Shown: positions 17,887 through 30,078, numbered from the stretch's first letter. The stretch: 64,000 bases of DNA from Shimwellia pseudoproteus (GCF_016415625.1 NZ_WBXP01000001.1:1-64000), one strand, 5' to 3'. The notes: generated by a model not told the origin, from the sequence alone. Program-made: numbers and translations.

Positions 17887-18279
17887 CTACTTCTCGTAAA
17901 GCTCCAGTGGCAGTCCATCTGGATCAGTAAAAAAGGTAAAACGTTTATCTGTACAGGGATCGATACGTACCGGTTCGCATACCACGCCACGGCTTTCCAG
18001 CCAGGCGAGCGAACTGTCGAGATTGTTCACGCTGAAAGCTAAATGGCGTAACCCACAGGCTTCCGGGCGGCTCGGCCTGGCCGGAGGAGAAGGAAACGAA
18101 AACAGTTCGATCACGTACTGACCCTTCAGCGCCAGATCCCCTTTCCAGGAGTCCCGGGCTTCGCGATACACTTCGCTTATCAAGGTAAACCCTAAAATAT
18201 CGCAATAGAATGACTTGCTACGTGCGTAGTCGGTTGCAATAACCGCGATATGGTGGACGTGCTCTAAACCTGCCGACAT
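17887..18279 (-). CDS. yaeR: Glyoxalase/VOC family protein YaeR
   Basis: Small metal-dependent protein of the vicinal-oxygen-chelate superfamily, resembling lactoylglutathione lyase; its substrate is not established. The 130 residues show the two beta-alpha-beta-beta-beta repeats and the metal-ligand pattern HHIAVIATDY, VIELFSF, GLRHLAFSV and GLPLELYE, closely matching E. coli YaeR. The start is ATG 18279, 5 nt after AGGAGA; an in-frame TTG lies one codon earlier. In E. coli ldcC separates it from accA; here only 86 bp do. Confidence 0.92.
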   Translation of the reverse strand: MSAGLEHVHHIAVIATDYARSKSFYCDILGFTLISEVYREARDSWKGDLALKGQYVIELFSFPSPPARPSRPEACGLRHLAFSVNNLDSSLAWLESRGVVCEPVRIDPCTDKRFTFFTDPDGLPLELYEK

Positions 18280-18321
18280 CAATTTCTCCTGTAAGCCCTG
18301 GCGGAGCGCAATACAATACAG

Positions 18322-18347
18322 AAAAAAAAAGCCGGTACAACACCGGC
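18322..18347 (-). terminator. Rho-independent terminator after accA
   Basis: A 6-bp stem GCCGGT/ACCGGC (18331-18336 with 18342-18347) is followed on the minus strand by nine T residues. It ends the long lpxD-to-accA transcript just upstream of yaeR. Confidence 0.85.
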
Positions 18348-18365
18348 CTTTCTTAAGGTAAAAGA

Positions 18366-19325
18366 TTACGCGTAACCGTAATTCATCAGACGCTGATAAC
18401 GTCTGTCCAGCAGCTCTTCTTTATTAAGCGTATCCAGATCGGCCAGATCTTCCAGCAACTGCGCTTTCAGTGCCTGAGCCATCACTTCCGGATTACGGTG
18501 TGCGCCGCCCAACGGCTCCTGGATAACGGCGTCAATCAGCTTCAGCTCTTTCAGACGCGGGGCGGTGATCCCCATCGCTTCTGCCGCCAGCGGAGCCTTC
18601 TCGGCGCTCTTCCACAGGATGGATGCACAGCCTTCCGGCGAGATAACGGAATAGGTGCTGTACTGCAACATATTCACTTTATCGCCCACACCTATGGCCA
18701 GCGCACCGCCGGAACCACCTTCACCGATAACGGTACAAATCACCGGTACGGTAAGACGGGACATTTCCCGCAGATTGCGGGCGATGGCTTCTGACTGGCC
18801 GCGTTCTTCTGCCCCCACACCAGGATAGGCCCCCGGGGTGTCGATAAACGTAATGATAGGCATGTTAAACCGCTGGGCCATTTCCATCAGGCGCAGCGCT
18901 TTGCGGTAGCCTTCTGGTGCCGGCATCCCGAAGTTACGGCGAATTTTTTCTTTGGTTTCACGGCCTTTCTGATGGCCAATCACCATCACCGGGCGACCAT
19001 CGAGACGGGCAATCCCCCCAACAATGGCTTTGTCGTCCGCATAGGCGCGATCGCCTGCCAACTCGTCAAACTCATCAAATGCCAGACGCAGATAATCAAG
19101 GGTATAAGGACGCTGCGGATGGCGCGCCAGTTGAGCAATCTGCCATGCACCCAGGTCGGCGAAGATTTTACGGGTCAGCTCTACGCTTTTCTCGCGCAGG
19201 CGGTGCACTTCTTCGTCGATATTAATATCGAGTTTTTCATCCTGACGGCTAACGGCAGTCAGGGAATCGATTTTCGCTTCCAGCTCTGCAATTGGCTGTT
19301 CAAAATCAAGGAAATTCAGACTCAT
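18366..19325 (-). CDS. accA: Acetyl-CoA carboxylase, carboxyltransferase alpha subunit
   Basis: With AccD it transfers carboxyl from carboxybiotin to acetyl-CoA, making malonyl-CoA, the first committed step of fatty acid synthesis. The 319-residue length is the family norm. Crotonase-fold signatures are visible: [42 protein letters not shown], and the oxyanion-forming glycines in [12 protein letters not shown]. It lies 12 bp after dnaE and is probably cotranscribed with it. Confidence 0.98.
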   Translation of the reverse strand: MSLNFLDFEQPIAELEAKIDSLTAVSRQDEKLDINIDEEVHRLREKSVELTRKIFADLGAWQIAQLARHPQRPYTLDYLRLAFDEFDELAGDRAYADDKAIVGGIARLDGRPVMVIGHQKGRETKEKIRRNFGMPAPEGYRKALRLMEMAQRFNMPIITFIDTPGAYPGVGAEERGQSEAIARNLREMSRLTVPVICTVIGEGGSGGALAIGVGDKVNMLQYSTYSVISPEGCASILWKSAEKAPLAAEAMGITAPRLKELKLIDAVIQEPLGGAHRNPEVMAQALKAQLLEDLADLDTLNKEELLDRRYQRLMNYGYA

Positions 19326-19337
19326 AGTATTCCTGTT

Positions 19338-22300
19338 TTAGTCAAACTCCAGTTCCACCTGCTCCGTTCCTACCAGACTACGTAAATCATTAAGCAATTT
19401 ATCGCTTGGAGAGACTCGCCATGTTGCCCCGAATCGCAACCGGGCGCGAGCGTCCTCTCGCTGGTAGTATAGATGTACTGGAATGGTTCCCGAACGGTGG
19501 GGTTCCAGAGACTGACGGAGACGGTTTAAAAGCTGGTCATCAATTTGCCTGTCCGTCAGCGATATAGCAAGCCCGCGTGCGTACTTTTCGCGTGCTTCGT
19601 CAATGTCCATCACTTCCCGGGCGGTCATTTTAAGACCACCGCTGAAGTCATCGAAGCTGACCTGCCCGCTAACGATCAAAATACGGTCTTTCTCCAGCAG
19701 ATGCTGGTACTTATCCAGAGCGTCGGTAAATAGCATAATTTCCAGACGCCCGGAACGGTCATCCAGGGTACAGATACCGATCCTGTTACCGCGCTTGGTG
19801 ACCATAACCCGCGCAGCAAGCACCAGACCAGCGGCGGTAATCACTTTACCACGTTCGGTCGGATGCATCTCCTTCAGGCGCATGCCACCGACATAGCGCT
19901 CAATTTCTTTCAGATACTGGTTGATAGGGTGCCCGGTCAAATACAGACCGAGGGTTTCCCGTTCACCATCCAGCACCACTTGTTCTGGCCAGGGGGTACA
20001 GTTGGCATAGGATTGCTCAACCTGTTCCGGTTCTTCTGCCAGCACCCCGAACATATCCGCCTGGCCGATTGCCTCGGCCTTCGCGTGCTGATCCGCCGCT
20101 TTCAGTGCATCATTGAGTGAATTCATCAGCGCTGCGCGGTGCGGCCCCAGCCGGTCAAACGCACCGGACATGATCAGCTTTTCCAGCACCCGACGGTTAA
20201 GTTTTTTGGTATCGGTACGGGCGCAGAGATCAAACAACTCCCGGAAATAGCCGCCCTGGTTACGGGCCTCAATGATTGCCTCAATCGGGCCTTCCCCTAC
20301 TCCTTTGATGGCGCCGATGCCGTAAACAATTTCCCCGTCATCATTGACGTGAAAATGGTAGAGCCCGGAGTTAATATCCGGCGGCAGGATTTTTAACCCC
20401 ATACGCCAGCACTCATCCACCAGCCCGACCACCTTCTCGGTGTTGTCCATATCCGCGGTCATAACCGCCGCCATAAATTCGGCCGGATAATGCGCCTTCA
20501 GCCACAGGGTCTGGTAAGAAACCAGCGCATAGGCGGCCGAGTGCGATTTGTTAAACCCGTACCCGGCGAACTTTTCCACCAGGTCAAAGATGTGCATGGC
20601 CAGCTCGCCATCAACGCCGTTTTTCCTCGCCCCTTCTTCGAAGGTGCCGCGCTGTTTGGCCATCTCTTCCGGTTTTTTCTTACCCATGGCGCGGCGCAGC
20701 ATGTCCGCCCCGCCCAGGGTATAACCCGAGAGCACCTGGGCAATCTGCATAACCTGTTCCTGGTACAGGATAATGCCGTAGGTGGGCTCCAGCACCGGTT
20801 TCAGGCTTTCATGCTGCCACTGCACATCCGGGTAGGAGATCTCTTCCCGGCCGTGTTTACGGTCAATAAAGTTATCCACCATCCCGGACTGTAACGGCCC
20901 CGGGCGGAACAGTGCCACCAGCGCGATCATGTCTTCAAAGCAGTCCGGCTGCAGACGTTTGATCAGATCTTTCATGCCCCGGGATTCAAGCTGGAAGACC
21001 GCGGTGGTTTCCGAGCGCTGGAGCATATCAAAACTTTTCTTGTCGTCCAGCGGAATAGCCGCGATATCGACAGGTTCTTGCCCGTGCTTCGCCCGCCGGG
21101 CGTTAATCATCTCCAGCGCCCAGTTGATAATGGTCAGGGTCCGTAAGCCGAGGAAGTCAAACTTCACCAGCCCGGCGTATTCCACGTCGCTCTTATCAAA
21201 CTGGGTGACCGGATGCTGCCCCTGCTCATCGCAATACAAAGGAGCAAAATCGGTTATCCTGGTGGGCGAGATAACCACCCCACCGGCGTGTTTACCGGCG
21301 TTACGGGTCACCCCTTCCAGGCGGCGCGCCATGTCGATCAGCGCCCGAACTTCTTCATCCGCCTCATAAATTTCAGGTAATTGTGGTTCAGCTTCGAAGG
21401 CTTTGGCCAGGGTCATGCCCGGGTCCGGCGGGATCAGTTTAGAGATCCGGTCCACAAAACCATACGGGTGCCCCAGCACGCGGCCCACGTCGCGGATAAC
21501 CGCTTTCGCCGCCATGGTGCCGAAGGTAATAATCTGCGATACCGCATCCCGGCCATACATTTCCGAGACGTGCTCGATAACCCGGTCACGCTTCTCCATA
21601 CAGAAGTCGACGTCGAAGTCAGGCATCGACACACGCTCCGGGTTAAGGAAGCGTTCGAACAGCAGATCCAGCTCCAGCGGGTCCAAATCGGTGATTTTCA
21701 GGGAATAAGCCACCAGCGAGCCCGCACCGGAGCCACGCCCGGGGCCTACCGGCACGCCATTATCTTTAGACCACTGGATAAACTCCATGACGATCAGGAA
21801 GTAACCCGGGAACCCCATCTGGTTGATAACTTTAAGTTCGATCTCCAGACGTTCGTCATAAGGCGGGCGTTTCGCTTCCCGCTCTGCCGGATCCGGGAAC
21901 AGGAACGCCAGGCGCTCTTCCAGCCCCTCACGGGACTTTTTGACCAGGAAATCTTCGGTGGTCATTTCCCCGGTGGGGAACTGCGGCAGAAAGTACGTGC
22001 CCAGCCGCACCGTTACGTTACAGCGCTTTGCGATCTCAACGGTGTTCTGTAATGCTTCGGGAATGTCGGCAAACAGTTCGCACATCTCGTCTTCGCTGCG
22101 CATATATTGCTGGGCGGAGTAGTTACGCGGGCGTTTGGGATCATCAAGGGTAAAGCCATCGTGGATAGCGACGCGAATTTCGTGGGCTTCAAACTCATCT
22201 GGCTCACGGAAGCGCACATCGTTAGTGGCCACCACCGGCACGCCCATGTCTTCCGCCAGCGCCACCGCCGCATGCAGGTAGCTCTCTTCGTCCTGGCGGC

Positions 22301-22820
22301 CGGTACGGATCAGCTCAAGGTAGTAGCGCGCCGGGAAATGCTGCTGATAGAAACTCAGCGCCTGTTCCGCCAGGGCGCGGTTGCCGCGCACCAGCGCCTT
22401 GCCGACATCACCATTACGGCCACCGGAAAGCAGGATCAGGCCCTCTTTTAGCTCTTCAAGCCACGCCTGATCGATCCACGGGCCGTTAGCCCCATAGCCA
22501 CGCTGGTACGCCCGGGAGATCAACAGGGTGAGGTTCTGATAGCCATCGTTATTCATGGCCAGAACGGTCAGATCACAGAGTTCGTCAGGCAATAACTCGT
22601 TGGCGACATGCAGATCGGCACCGATGATCGGTTTCATTCCCGCACCGTGGGCGCCATTGTAGAACTTCACCAGTCCACACATGTTGGTGAAGTCAGTGAT
22701 CGCCATCGCTGGCATCCCCAGCGCTGCGGCTTTCTTCACCAGCGGGCCGACTTTTGCCAGCCCGTCGATCATAGAATAGTCACTGTGCACCCGCAGGTGA
22801 ACAAAACGAGGTTCAGCCAT
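19338..22820 (-). CDS. dnaE: DNA polymerase III alpha subunit
   Basis: Catalytic subunit of the replicative polymerase. At 1160 residues it has the standard length. It has an N-terminal PHP domain ([14 protein letters not shown]), the polymerase active-site aspartates in PDFDVDF near residue 401, a further conserved [14 protein letters not shown] segment before it, the internal beta-clamp-binding motif QADMF near 920, an OB fold and the tau-binding C-terminus. The order rnhB-dnaE-accA matches E. coli. Confidence 0.99.
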   Translation of the reverse strand: MAEPRFVHLRVHSDYSMIDGLAKVGPLVKKAAALGMPAMAITDFTNMCGLVKFYNGAHGAGMKPIIGADLHVANELLPDELCDLTVLAMNNDGYQNLTLLISRAYQRGYGANGPWIDQAWLEELKEGLILLSGGRNGDVGKALVRGNRALAEQALSFYQQHFPARYYLELIRTGRQDEESYLHAAVALAEDMGVPVVATNDVRFREPDEFEAHEIRVAIHDGFTLDDPKRPRNYSAQQYMRSEDEMCELFADIPEALQNTVEIAKRCNVTVRLGTYFLPQFPTGEMTTEDFLVKKSREGLEERLAFLFPDPAEREAKRPPYDERLEIELKVINQMGFPGYFLIVMEFIQWSKDNGVPVGPGRGSGAGSLVAYSLKITDLDPLELDLLFERFLNPERVSMPDFDVDFCMEKRDRVIEHVSEMYGRDAVSQIITFGTMAAKAVIRDVGRVLGHPYGFVDRISKLIPPDPGMTLAKAFEAEPQLPEIYEADEEVRALIDMARRLEGVTRNAGKHAGGVVISPTRITDFAPLYCDEQGQHPVTQFDKSDVEYAGLVKFDFLGLRTLTIINWALEMINARRAKHGQEPVDIAAIPLDDKKSFDMLQRSETTAVFQLESRGMKDLIKRLQPDCFEDMIALVALFRPGPLQSGMVDNFIDRKHGREEISYPDVQWQHESLKPVLEPTYGIILYQEQVMQIAQVLSGYTLGGADMLRRAMGKKKPEEMAKQRGTFEEGARKNGVDGELAMHIFDLVEKFAGYGFNKSHSAAYALVSYQTLWLKAHYPAEFMAAVMTADMDNTEKVVGLVDECWRMGLKILPPDINSGLYHFHVNDDGEIVYGIGAIKGVGEGPIEAIIEARNQGGYFRELFDLCARTDTKKLNRRVLEKLIMSGAFDRLGPHRAALMNSLNDALKAADQHAKAEAIGQADMFGVLAEEPEQVEQSYANCTPWPEQVVLDGERETLGLYLTGHPINQYLKEIERYVGGMRLKEMHPTERGKVITAAGLVLAARVMVTKRGNRIGICTLDDRSGRLEIMLFTDALDKYQHLLEKDRILIVSGQVSFDDFSGGLKMTAREVMDIDEAREKYARGLAISLTDRQIDDQLLNRLRQSLEPHRSGTIPVHLYYQREDARARLRFGATWRVSPSDKLLNDLRSLVGTEQVELEFD

Positions 22821-22843
22821 TTTGATTTCTTAGCTCTGTTGCG

Positions 22844-23464
22844 TTAACGAGTTTCGCGTTCGGATGTGGAAGACGCACGTTCCAGCACGCGCCGGACCGG
22901 GGCGAAGCTGCGACGGTGATGTTCGGTAGCACCGAACTGCGCCAGTTGCTCCATGTGAAAAGCGGTCGGGTAACCTTTGTGCCGGGCAAAACCATATTCG
23001 GGAAATTGCTGGTCCAGCGCGGCCATTTCCGCGTCCCGGGTCACTTTCGCCAGAATCGATGCTGCGCTAATTTCGGCTACCCGGCTGTCCCCTTTTACCA
23101 CCGCCATTGCCGGTACCGGCAACGACGGGCAACGGTTGCCGTCAATCAGGACGTACTCTGGTGTGATGGCTAATCCCGCCACCGCACGCTGCATGGCCAG
23201 CATGGTGGCATGCAGGATATTCAGACGGTCAATCTCTTCCGGCTCTGCGCGGCCCAGGCTCCAGGCCAGGGCTTTATCGGTTATCTCATCGTACAGCGCC
23301 AGGCGGCGCTTCTCAGACAATGCTTTAGAGTCTGCCAGCCCGGCAATTGGCCGGGTGGGATCGAGGATCACGGCGGCAGTAACCACTGCGCCAACCAGCG
23401 GGCCACGGCCCACCTCATCCACACCCGCCACAAGATGGGTATGGGGATAAACAAATTCAATCAT
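22844..23464 (-). CDS. rnhB: Ribonuclease HII
   Basis: Nicks 5' of ribonucleotides embedded in DNA and starts ribonucleotide excision repair. The 206-residue protein has the DEDD active site: Asp16 and Glu17 ([10 protein letters not shown]), Asp108 (LIDGN) and a downstream Asp, plus HKGYPTAFH. The last eight residues ([10 protein letters not shown] region) extend past the E. coli protein's end. The ATG overlaps the lpxB stop by 4 nt. Confidence 0.97.
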   Translation of the reverse strand: MIEFVYPHTHLVAGVDEVGRGPLVGAVVTAAVILDPTRPIAGLADSKALSEKRRLALYDEITDKALAWSLGRAEPEEIDRLNILHATMLAMQRAVAGLAITPEYVLIDGNRCPSLPVPAMAVVKGDSRVAEISAASILAKVTRDAEMAALDQQFPEYGFARHKGYPTAFHMEQLAQFGATEHHRRSFAPVRRVLERASSTSERETR

Positions 23465-24609
23465 CGGGCTAACTCCAGCACTGCATCTGCGGCCTGCTGG
23501 TCCGCATTACAGCGGATCTCTCTATGTAACGCGCGGAAGATATCGTGCATTGCCAGGCTGGCATCACCACCTTCCAGTAACGGGCTGAGCGCAGCGGCTA
23601 ATGCCGCAGGCTGGCACTCATCCTGTAATAACTCTTTGACCAGTTCCCGGCCAGCCAGCAGGTTTGGCAGCGAGACATACTCCGTCTTCACCAGCCGTTT
23701 TGCCAGCCAGAAAGTGAAAGGCTTCATGCGGTAGCCTACCACCATCGGGCATTTAGCCAGCATACATTCCAGCGCCGCCGTACCGGAAGCCAGCAGCGCA
23801 GCATCGCTGGCGATCATCGCATCGCGGGCATGGCCATCGAGCAGACGAATGTTAAGATCCGGCGCAACCTGCGCTTTGATATGCTCAAACTGGTCGCGGC
23901 GTTTGGCATTGACCAGTGGCACCAGCACTTCCAGATCTGGCCAGCGCTGGCGCAGCAGTTGAACGGTATTAAGGAAGTCGGCGCTGAGCATTTCCACTTC
24001 CGCCCCGCGGCTGCCCGGTAGTAACGCCAGGCAGCGGGCATCGTGGGCTATCCCCAGCACATCCCGGGCGGCATTTTTATCCGGGTCCAGCGGCATGGCA
24101 TCCGCCATGGTGTGGCCAATAAACCGGCACGGCACATTGAATTTATCGTAAAACGCTTTTTCGAATGGCAGGAATGCCAGCACCAAATTGGTGGATCTGC
24201 CGATTTTGAAAACGCGTTTCTGGCGCCAGGCCCAAACCGAGGGGCTGACATAATGGATAGTTTTGATCCCCCGGGCTTTTAACTTCCCCTCCAGGGTGAT
24301 ATTGAAGTCCGGTGCGTCGATCCCCACAAACACATCCGGCTGCAACGCCGTAAAACGACGGGTAAGATCGGCGCGAATATGCAGCAGACGCCGTAAGCGC
24401 CCCAGCACCTCAACAATGCCCATCACCGCCAGCTCTTCCATTTCATACCAGGCTTCACAGCCTTCCGCCTGCATCAGCGGCCCGGCAATCCCCACAAAAC
24501 GGGCATCGGGAACACGGGATTTAATGGCGCGAATAAGTCCGGCACCCAGAATATCGCCGGAGGTTTCTCCGGCGACCAGGGCAATAGTCAGTGGACGACC
24601 CAGCTTCAT
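23461..24609 (-). CDS. lpxB: Lipid-A-disaccharide synthase
   Basis: Glycosyltransferase of the GT-B fold that joins UDP-2,3-diacylglucosamine and lipid X to form the lipid A disaccharide, acting at the inner membrane. The 382-residue length is the same as in E. coli. It starts with the glycine-rich [17 protein letters not shown] loop, followed by [25 protein letters not shown] and [11 protein letters not shown], then [19 protein letters not shown]. It is contiguous with lpxA upstream (no gap) and overlaps rnhB downstream. Confidence 0.98.
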   Translation of the reverse strand: MKLGRPLTIALVAGETSGDILGAGLIRAIKSRVPDARFVGIAGPLMQAEGCEAWYEMEELAVMGIVEVLGRLRRLLHIRADLTRRFTALQPDVFVGIDAPDFNITLEGKLKARGIKTIHYVSPSVWAWRQKRVFKIGRSTNLVLAFLPFEKAFYDKFNVPCRFIGHTMADAMPLDPDKNAARDVLGIAHDARCLALLPGSRGAEVEMLSADFLNTVQLLRQRWPDLEVLVPLVNAKRRDQFEHIKAQVAPDLNIRLLDGHARDAMIASDAALLASGTAALECMLAKCPMVVGYRMKPFTFWLAKRLVKTEYVSLPNLLAGRELVKELLQDECQPAALAAALSPLLEGGDASLAMHDIFRALHREIRCNADQQAADAVLELAR

Positions 24610-25398
24610 TTAGCGGATCAGGCCACGGGTAGAGCGGGCAAAGAAATCAACGAAAGCCTGAACTTCCGGGTGCTGAGCAGCAATATCGGCGATCTCCGGT
24701 TTCACTTCGTCAAGTGTTTTACCGGAGCGATACAGCAGTTTGTAAGCACTGCGGATAGCCAGAATCGCTTCTCTGCTGAAACCACGGCGTTTTAACCCTT
24801 CGGTATTCACACCAAACGGCGTCGCGTGGTTGCCCTGGGCAATAACGTAAGGCGGTACGTCCTGGGCAACCCCAGAGCATCCGCCGACCATAACGTGTTG
24901 GCCAATAATGCAGAACTGATGGACCGCCGTCATGCCGCCGATAATCGCGTGATCATCAACGCAGACATGGCCTGCCAGGGTGGCATTATTAGCAAAGATA
25001 CAGTGATTTCCAATCTGGCAATCATGTGCAATATGCGCATTGATCATCAGCAGGTTGTCGCTGCCTACCTTGGTTAATCCCCCGCCCTGAACTGTCCCGC
25101 GGTGAATAGTGACACTTTCACGAATGCGATTACGATCGCCAATCTCAACCCGGGTCGGCTCGCCAGCATACTTAAGATCCTGGTTCACTTCGCCAATGGA
25201 TGCGAATTGGTAGATTTCGTTATCACAACCTATTTTGGTGTGACCATTGATGACGATATGCGATTTCAGTACGGTACCCGCACCGATCTCAACATGCGCG
25301 CCAACAACGCAAAACGGTCCAATGTGGACATTAGCGCCAATAACGGCGCCCGGTTCCACAATGGCAGTAGGATGAACAAAGGCAGAGGAATCAATCAC
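24610..25398 (-). CDS. lpxA: UDP-N-acetylglucosamine O-acyltransferase
   Basis: Catalyses the first step of lipid A synthesis, adding R-3-hydroxymyristate from ACP to the 3-OH of UDP-GlcNAc. The 262 residues show left-handed beta-helix hexapeptide repeats through about 190 and the catalytic His125 (HIAHDCQIG), with a helical C-terminal domain. It sits between fabZ (3 bp away) and lpxB in the conserved lpxD-fabZ-lpxA-lpxB order. Confidence 0.98.
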   Translation of the reverse strand: MIDSSAFVHPTAIVEPGAVIGANVHIGPFCVVGAHVEIGAGTVLKSHIVINGHTKIGCDNEIYQFASIGEVNQDLKYAGEPTRVEIGDRNRIRESVTIHRGTVQGGGLTKVGSDNLLMINAHIAHDCQIGNHCIFANNATLAGHVCVDDHAIIGGMTAVHQFCIIGQHVMVGGCSGVAQDVPPYVIAQGNHATPFGVNTEGLKRRGFSREAILAIRSAYKLLYRSGKTLDEVKPEIADIAAQHPEVQAFVDFFARSTRGLIR

Positions 25399-25401
25399 GT
25401 A

Positions 25402-25857
25402 TCAGGCCTCCCGGCTGCGGGCACACATCATTGTAGCTTCACAAACGATTTTACCATCTACTGTCGCGACACCTTTAAAGCGGGTCAGGCCGTGGCGCGT
25501 TTTCTCGAAGGTGACTTCCATGATCATCTGATCGCCTGGCACCACAGGGCGCTTAAAGCGCGCTTCATCGATACCGGCAAAATAATAGAGCTCGCCCGGC
25601 TCCAGTTTACCCACGCTTTTAAACGCCAGAATACCCGTGGCCTGGGCCATCGCTTCCAGAATCAACACGCCGGGGAAGATAGGTTTACCCGGAAAGTGCC
25701 CCTGGAAAAACGGCTCATTTACCGAAACATTTTTAACGGCGCGTAAAAATTGGCCTTCTTCGAAGTCCAATACGCGATCTACCAGCAGAAAAGGAAAACG
25801 GTGCGGCAGAAGATCTAAAATCTCATCAATATGCAGAGTATGAGTGTCAGTAGTCAA
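25402..25857 (-). CDS. fabZ: 3-hydroxyacyl-ACP dehydratase
   Basis: Dehydrates 3-hydroxyacyl-ACP in fatty acid elongation and competes with LpxA and LpxD for 3-hydroxymyristoyl-ACP, balancing phospholipid and LPS. The 151-residue hot-dog-fold protein has the catalytic pair His54 ([15 protein letters not shown]) and Glu68 (LEAMAQ). A 121-bp spacer with a perfect inverted repeat separates it from lpxD. Confidence 0.98.
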   Translation of the reverse strand: MTTDTHTLHIDEILDLLPHRFPFLLVDRVLDFEEGQFLRAVKNVSVNEPFFQGHFPGKPIFPGVLILEAMAQATGILAFKSVGKLEPGELYYFAGIDEARFKRPVVPGDQMIMEVTFEKTRHGLTRFKGVATVDGKIVCEATMMCARSREA

Positions 25858-25899
25858 AATACTCTTCCTGTCAAAATATGCTAAGTAACAATAATAACA

Positions 25900-25934
25900 C
25901 GGCCTGCTGGTATCAAGAGAAAGCCAGCAGGCCG
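25900..25934 (-). repeat. lpxD-fabZ intergenic inverted repeat
   Basis: CGGCCTGCTGG (25900-25910) and CCAGCAGGCCG (25924-25934) form a perfect 11-bp stem around a 13-nt loop. On the minus strand it is followed by GTTATTATTG, not a clear T-run, so termination would be weak at best. It lies inside an operon. Confidence 0.7.
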
Positions 25935-25978
25935 CAAATATGATCGCACAGAACGTAGAATGGTACGCGCTATGATGA

Positions 25979-27004
25979 TTAGTCCTGGTGATTAACCTTG
26001 CGCTCTATGGCTTTCAGGCGCTTGCTCATATCATCAATATTCATCACTAACGCTGCCGTTTTACGCCAGACCTTATTAGGCTGGAGCGGGATCCCCGATG
26101 AGTAAACCCCCGGTTCAGTAATCGGACGCATCACCATCCCCATACCGGTAACCGTGACCTTATCGCAGATCTCCATATGTCCATTGATCACGCTGGCGCC
26201 GCCAATCATACAGTAACGGCCTATTTTCAGGCTACCTGCCATGATAACACCGCCAGCGACTGCGGTATTGTCGCCAATCACAACGTTATGTGCAATCTGG
26301 CACTGGTTATCAATGATAACACCATTACCGATCACAGTATCATCCAGTGCACCACGGTCAATGGTGGTACAGGCACCGATCCCAACGCGATCGCCGATGA
26401 TAACCCGCCCAAGTTGGGGGATCTTCACCCAGTTACCGCGATCGTTGGCATAGCCAAAACCATCTGCGCCGATAACCGTGCTGGACTGAATAAGACAGGC
26501 TTTACCAATTTCAATGTCATGATAAACAGAGACATTGGCCCATAACCGCGAACCGTCACCGATTTTTGTATTTTTACCGACAAAACAGCCCGGGCCGATA
26601 ACAACATTATCACCCAGTACCACACCAGACTCGATAACCGCGTTGGCGCCAACAGAGACGTTGCTGCCCAACTGCGCGCTGGCGTCAATCACTGCACTGG
26701 GGGCAATGTCCTGAGCTGGCTGCGGTGTGGTATCAAGAATTTGCGCCATCAGCGCATAGGTGAGGTAAGGATTTTTTACTACCAGTGCCGCACTCTGCGC
26801 ATAAGGCAGATCGGCTTGCGTCATCACCACGGCAGATGCCTGGCATTCTGCCAGGTGGTCCCGATAGCGCGGGTTGACGATAAAAGTAATCTGACCATTC
26901 CCCGCAGATTGCATGGAGGCTACGCCAGTGATGGCGATATCGCCATCACCGTGCAGCTCCGCATTCAACTGTTGGGCTAAGTCAGCCAGTCGAATGGAAG
27001 GCAT
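25979..27004 (-). CDS. lpxD: UDP-3-O-(3-hydroxymyristoyl)glucosamine N-acyltransferase
   Basis: Third enzyme of lipid A synthesis; it adds the second hydroxymyristoyl chain to the amino group. The 341 residues have an N-terminal uridine-binding domain ([22 protein letters not shown]), a left-handed beta-helix of hexapeptide repeats and a C-terminal helix. The catalytic His lies in [12 protein letters not shown] near residue 239. Located 3 bp after skp. Confidence 0.98.
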   Translation of the reverse strand: MPSIRLADLAQQLNAELHGDGDIAITGVASMQSAGNGQITFIVNPRYRDHLAECQASAVVMTQADLPYAQSAALVVKNPYLTYALMAQILDTTPQPAQDIAPSAVIDASAQLGSNVSVGANAVIESGVVLGDNVVIGPGCFVGKNTKIGDGSRLWANVSVYHDIEIGKACLIQSSTVIGADGFGYANDRGNWVKIPQLGRVIIGDRVGIGACTTIDRGALDDTVIGNGVIIDNQCQIAHNVVIGDNTAVAGGVIMAGSLKIGRYCMIGGASVINGHMEICDKVTVTGMGMVMRPITEPGVYSSGIPLQPNKVWRKTAALVMNIDDMSKRLKAIERKVNHQD

Positions 27005-27007
27005 GAC

Positions 27008-27499
27008 TTATTTAACCTGTTTCAGTACATCAGCGGTGATGTCTTTAACATCGCTGCTGGAGTAAACCACAGTGCTGGAATCCAGAACAACTTCGATCCC
27101 TTTGTCGTCAGCCACTTTTTTCACAGCAGACTGGATTTGAGTAACCAGTTTGCCGCGTTCTTCGTTGGAACGACGCGCACGATCCTGTTCGAATGCCTGC
27201 GCTTTGGTAGAGAAAGTCTGGCGATCGGCCATCACGGATTTCTCCAGGCTGCTACGTTCGCTGGCTTTCATGGTCGCGCCATCACGCTGCAGACGCTGCA
27301 TTTTAGATTGCAGAGAAGATTCCATGTTTTGCAGTTCGCTGGCGCGGCCTTTGAACTCGCTTTCCAGACGCTGAGAAACGCCAGTGCTCTGTGCAACCTG
27401 TTGGAACAGGTTACCCATGTTTACTACACCGATATCGGCAGCGTTAGCTGCTGTTGCTGATGCCAGGCTAAGACCCGCAGCGATTAACCACTTTTTCAC
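27008..27499 (-). CDS. skp: Periplasmic chaperone for outer-membrane proteins
   Basis: Trimeric jellyfish-shaped chaperone that holds unfolded outer-membrane proteins on their way to BamA. The 163-residue precursor has a Sec signal peptide ending near residue 20 (ATAANA/ADI), then long amphipathic helices forming the coiled-coil tentacles (about 45-130, rich in Glu, Arg and Lys). It lies directly downstream of bamA, its functional partner, and before lpxD. Confidence 0.96.
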   Translation of the reverse strand: MKKWLIAAGLSLASATAANAADIGVVNMGNLFQQVAQSTGVSQRLESEFKGRASELQNMESSLQSKMQRLQRDGATMKASERSSLEKSVMADRQTFSTKAQAFEQDRARRSNEERGKLVTQIQSAVKKVADDKGIEVVLDSSTVVYSSSDVKDITADVLKQVK

Positions 27500-27621
27500 A
27501 ATAAACTCCTTACCATCCCATTTGTACCCATGAGGTACTGTTCTTTGCGTGGCCCAGATGAGTTATCCGCTCATCAGGAGTCATCGCGACACAACGTTAT
27601 GCATTCCGTTGCTCAGAATTA

Positions 27622-30045
27622 TTACCAGGTTTTACCAATGTTAAACTGGAATTGTTCTGATTTATCTCCACTGTATTCTTTAATCGGCTGAGCGTAGGAG
27701 AACACCAACGGCCCCAGCGGGGACATCCATTGCAGCGCCAGACCCGCAGAAGCACGCACGTTGCTTGCCTTGCTGTAGTCAGGAATGCCGGCTGCGCGGG
27801 TTTCCGCCGTGTTATGCCAGTTGGTATCCCAGACGCTACCCGCATCAACAAACAGCGAGGTGCGTACTGAGTTGGCGTATTTCTCGCTCAGGAACGGTGT
27901 TGGGGTAATCAGCTCTACGCTGGCCACACCCATGGCGTTCCCGCCGACGGCGTCATTAGACCGACATACGCCCGCTGCGCTTTCACCACTGCCGTTACAG
28001 TTTTCGTTGTTCGGGCCATAGTAATAAGCTGCTTTCGGACCAATGGTATTGGACTGGAAGCCACGAACGGTACTGGAACCACCGGCATAGAAGTTTTCAT
28101 AGAACGGCATTTCTTTACTGCCGATCCCATCACCATAACCCCAACGGGTACGGCCCAGCACAACCCACTTGTGATCGTCATCGATAGGCACATACGTCGC
28201 CGTATCCAGCGTCACTTTGTAGAATTCGTTGTCGGAGCCCGGTACGGTTACTTTACCATTCAGGTTGACCCGTGAACCTTTCGTCGGGAAGTACCCGCGG
28301 TCGAGGTTGTTGTAGGTCCAGCCATAGTTGAAGGTGAAGTCATCCGCTGAGTAGTCGTTATGATCGTTGTCTTTATCCGCACTCTGCCCCATCGAATCCA
28401 GATAACGCCACATGGCTATCTGCGGCTGCATGTTTGACAGGTCGTTATGAACATAACCTAAACCAACACGCAAGCTGTTGTATTCGTTGATGGGGAAGCC
28501 AAGGGTGCCATCCAGACCATAACTTTTGTTGGTATAGTCGGACAGATCAGCATCATCAGCTTTAAAGTCGTTATAGAAGACGCGACCACCGAGGCTCACA
28601 CCATCAACGGTGAAGTACGGGTTGGTCACTGACAGTTCAGTATAGGTCTGGTAATCATTTTTGGTACCGCTGATACCCACTGAGTAACCAGTACCCAGCC
28701 AGTTATCCTGCTGCACACCGACCTGGAAGCTCACACCGCTTTCAGTACCGTAACCGACACCAAAGTTGAAGCTACCGGTGTTACGCTCTTTTACCTTGTA
28801 GACCACATCCACCTGATCCGGGCTGCCCGGTACACGCTGGGTGTCGGTATCCACGGTTTCAAAGTAGCCGAGGCGGTTAAGACGCTCTTTCCCCTGGTCA
28901 ACCAGGTCGCTACCCAGCCAGGCACCTTCCATCTGGCGCATTTCGCGGCGCAGAACGGAATCTTTACTGGTGTCGTTACCCTCAAAGCGGATCTTACGCA
29001 CGTAGTAACGGTTACCGGCGTCAACGTTGACATGCAACTTAACGGTTTTCGCGGTATCGTCAATTTCCGGCTGGGTCTGCACCCGCGGATAGGCGTAACC
29101 ATAGCGGCCCAGCAGTTTCTTGACGGAGTCTTCCATCTTGGTCACTTTGGTGCCGTTATACAGCTCGCCCGGCTCCACTTTGGTCAGACCTTCGATTTCC
29201 GCCGAGTGACCGGCCAGGTTACCGCTCACATCAACACCGGAAAGCTTGTACTGATCGCCTTCGCTGATGTTAACCGTGATATAGATACCTTTTTTATCCG
29301 GCGTCAGGCTAACCTGAGTCGACTGGATATTGAAACGCGCATAACCGCGATCCAGGTAGAAACTGCGCAGGGTTTCGAGGTCGCCCGCCAGTTTTTGTTT
29401 CTGATATTTACGATCGCCAACCACGTTCCACCACGGCACCTCATCGCGCAGCTGGAAGTGGGAGATCAACTCCTCGGTGGAGAATGCGTGGTTACCAACG
29501 ATGTTAATCTGCTGGATTTTCGCAGAGACCCCTTCCTGGAAGACCAGTTTCAGGTCAACACGGTTACGCGGCAGCGGTGTCACAACCGCTTTCACGCTGG
29601 CGCTGTATTTCCCGACGCTGTAGTAGAAATCCTCCAGTCCTTTTTCAATATCGGACAAGGTGGTGCGATCGAGTGACTCCCCGACCCGCACGCCAGAGGC
29701 TTCAAGATTCTGCTTGAGCATGTCATCTTTCACCGATTTATTACCGGAGAAAGTGATGCTGGCAATTGTCGGGCGTTCTTTTACCTGAACAAGTAATGAA
29801 TCACCATCACGCAGGACCCGGACATCCTCGAAGTTTCCCGTCGCGAACAGAGAACGAATCGTGTTGCTGATGTCATCATCAGTCACGGTATCCCCAACAC
29901 GCACAGGCATACTGAGAAGGGCCGCACCAACGGCGACTCGCTGCAGGCCTTCGAAATGAATGTCCTTCACTACGAACCCGTCGGCACCGTATACGGTGGC
30001 GCTGCTAAACAGCAGCGACGCTATGAGCAACTTTTTCATCGCCAT
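27622..30045 (-). CDS. bamA: Outer-membrane protein assembly factor BamA
   Basis: Central Omp85 component of the Bam complex that inserts beta-barrels in the outer membrane. The 807-residue precursor has a signal peptide (1-20), five POTRA domains (about 21-420) and a 16-strand barrel ending in Trp (FNIGKTW). The conserved VRGF motif ([13 protein letters not shown]) of loop 6 is intact. The barrel is highly conserved, but extracellular loop segments (for example [15 protein letters not shown] and the [13 protein letters not shown] stretch) differ strongly from E. coli; the two loop-6 cysteines are kept. It is followed by skp and preceded by rseP. Confidence 0.98.
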   Translation of the reverse strand: MAMKKLLIASLLFSSATVYGADGFVVKDIHFEGLQRVAVGAALLSMPVRVGDTVTDDDISNTIRSLFATGNFEDVRVLRDGDSLLVQVKERPTIASITFSGNKSVKDDMLKQNLEASGVRVGESLDRTTLSDIEKGLEDFYYSVGKYSASVKAVVTPLPRNRVDLKLVFQEGVSAKIQQINIVGNHAFSTEELISHFQLRDEVPWWNVVGDRKYQKQKLAGDLETLRSFYLDRGYARFNIQSTQVSLTPDKKGIYITVNISEGDQYKLSGVDVSGNLAGHSAEIEGLTKVEPGELYNGTKVTKMEDSVKKLLGRYGYAYPRVQTQPEIDDTAKTVKLHVNVDAGNRYYVRKIRFEGNDTSKDSVLRREMRQMEGAWLGSDLVDQGKERLNRLGYFETVDTDTQRVPGSPDQVDVVYKVKERNTGSFNFGVGYGTESGVSFQVGVQQDNWLGTGYSVGISGTKNDYQTYTELSVTNPYFTVDGVSLGGRVFYNDFKADDADLSDYTNKSYGLDGTLGFPINEYNSLRVGLGYVHNDLSNMQPQIAMWRYLDSMGQSADKDNDHNDYSADDFTFNYGWTYNNLDRGYFPTKGSRVNLNGKVTVPGSDNEFYKVTLDTATYVPIDDDHKWVVLGRTRWGYGDGIGSKEMPFYENFYAGGSSTVRGFQSNTIGPKAAYYYGPNNENCNGSGESAAGVCRSNDAVGGNAMGVASVELITPTPFLSEKYANSVRTSLFVDAGSVWDTNWHNTAETRAAGIPDYSKASNVRASAGLALQWMSPLGPLVFSYAQPIKEYSGDKSEQFQFNIGKTW

Positions 30046-30078
30046 CGTTGTTATGCGTTCTTCCTAACCTAACTCTCT

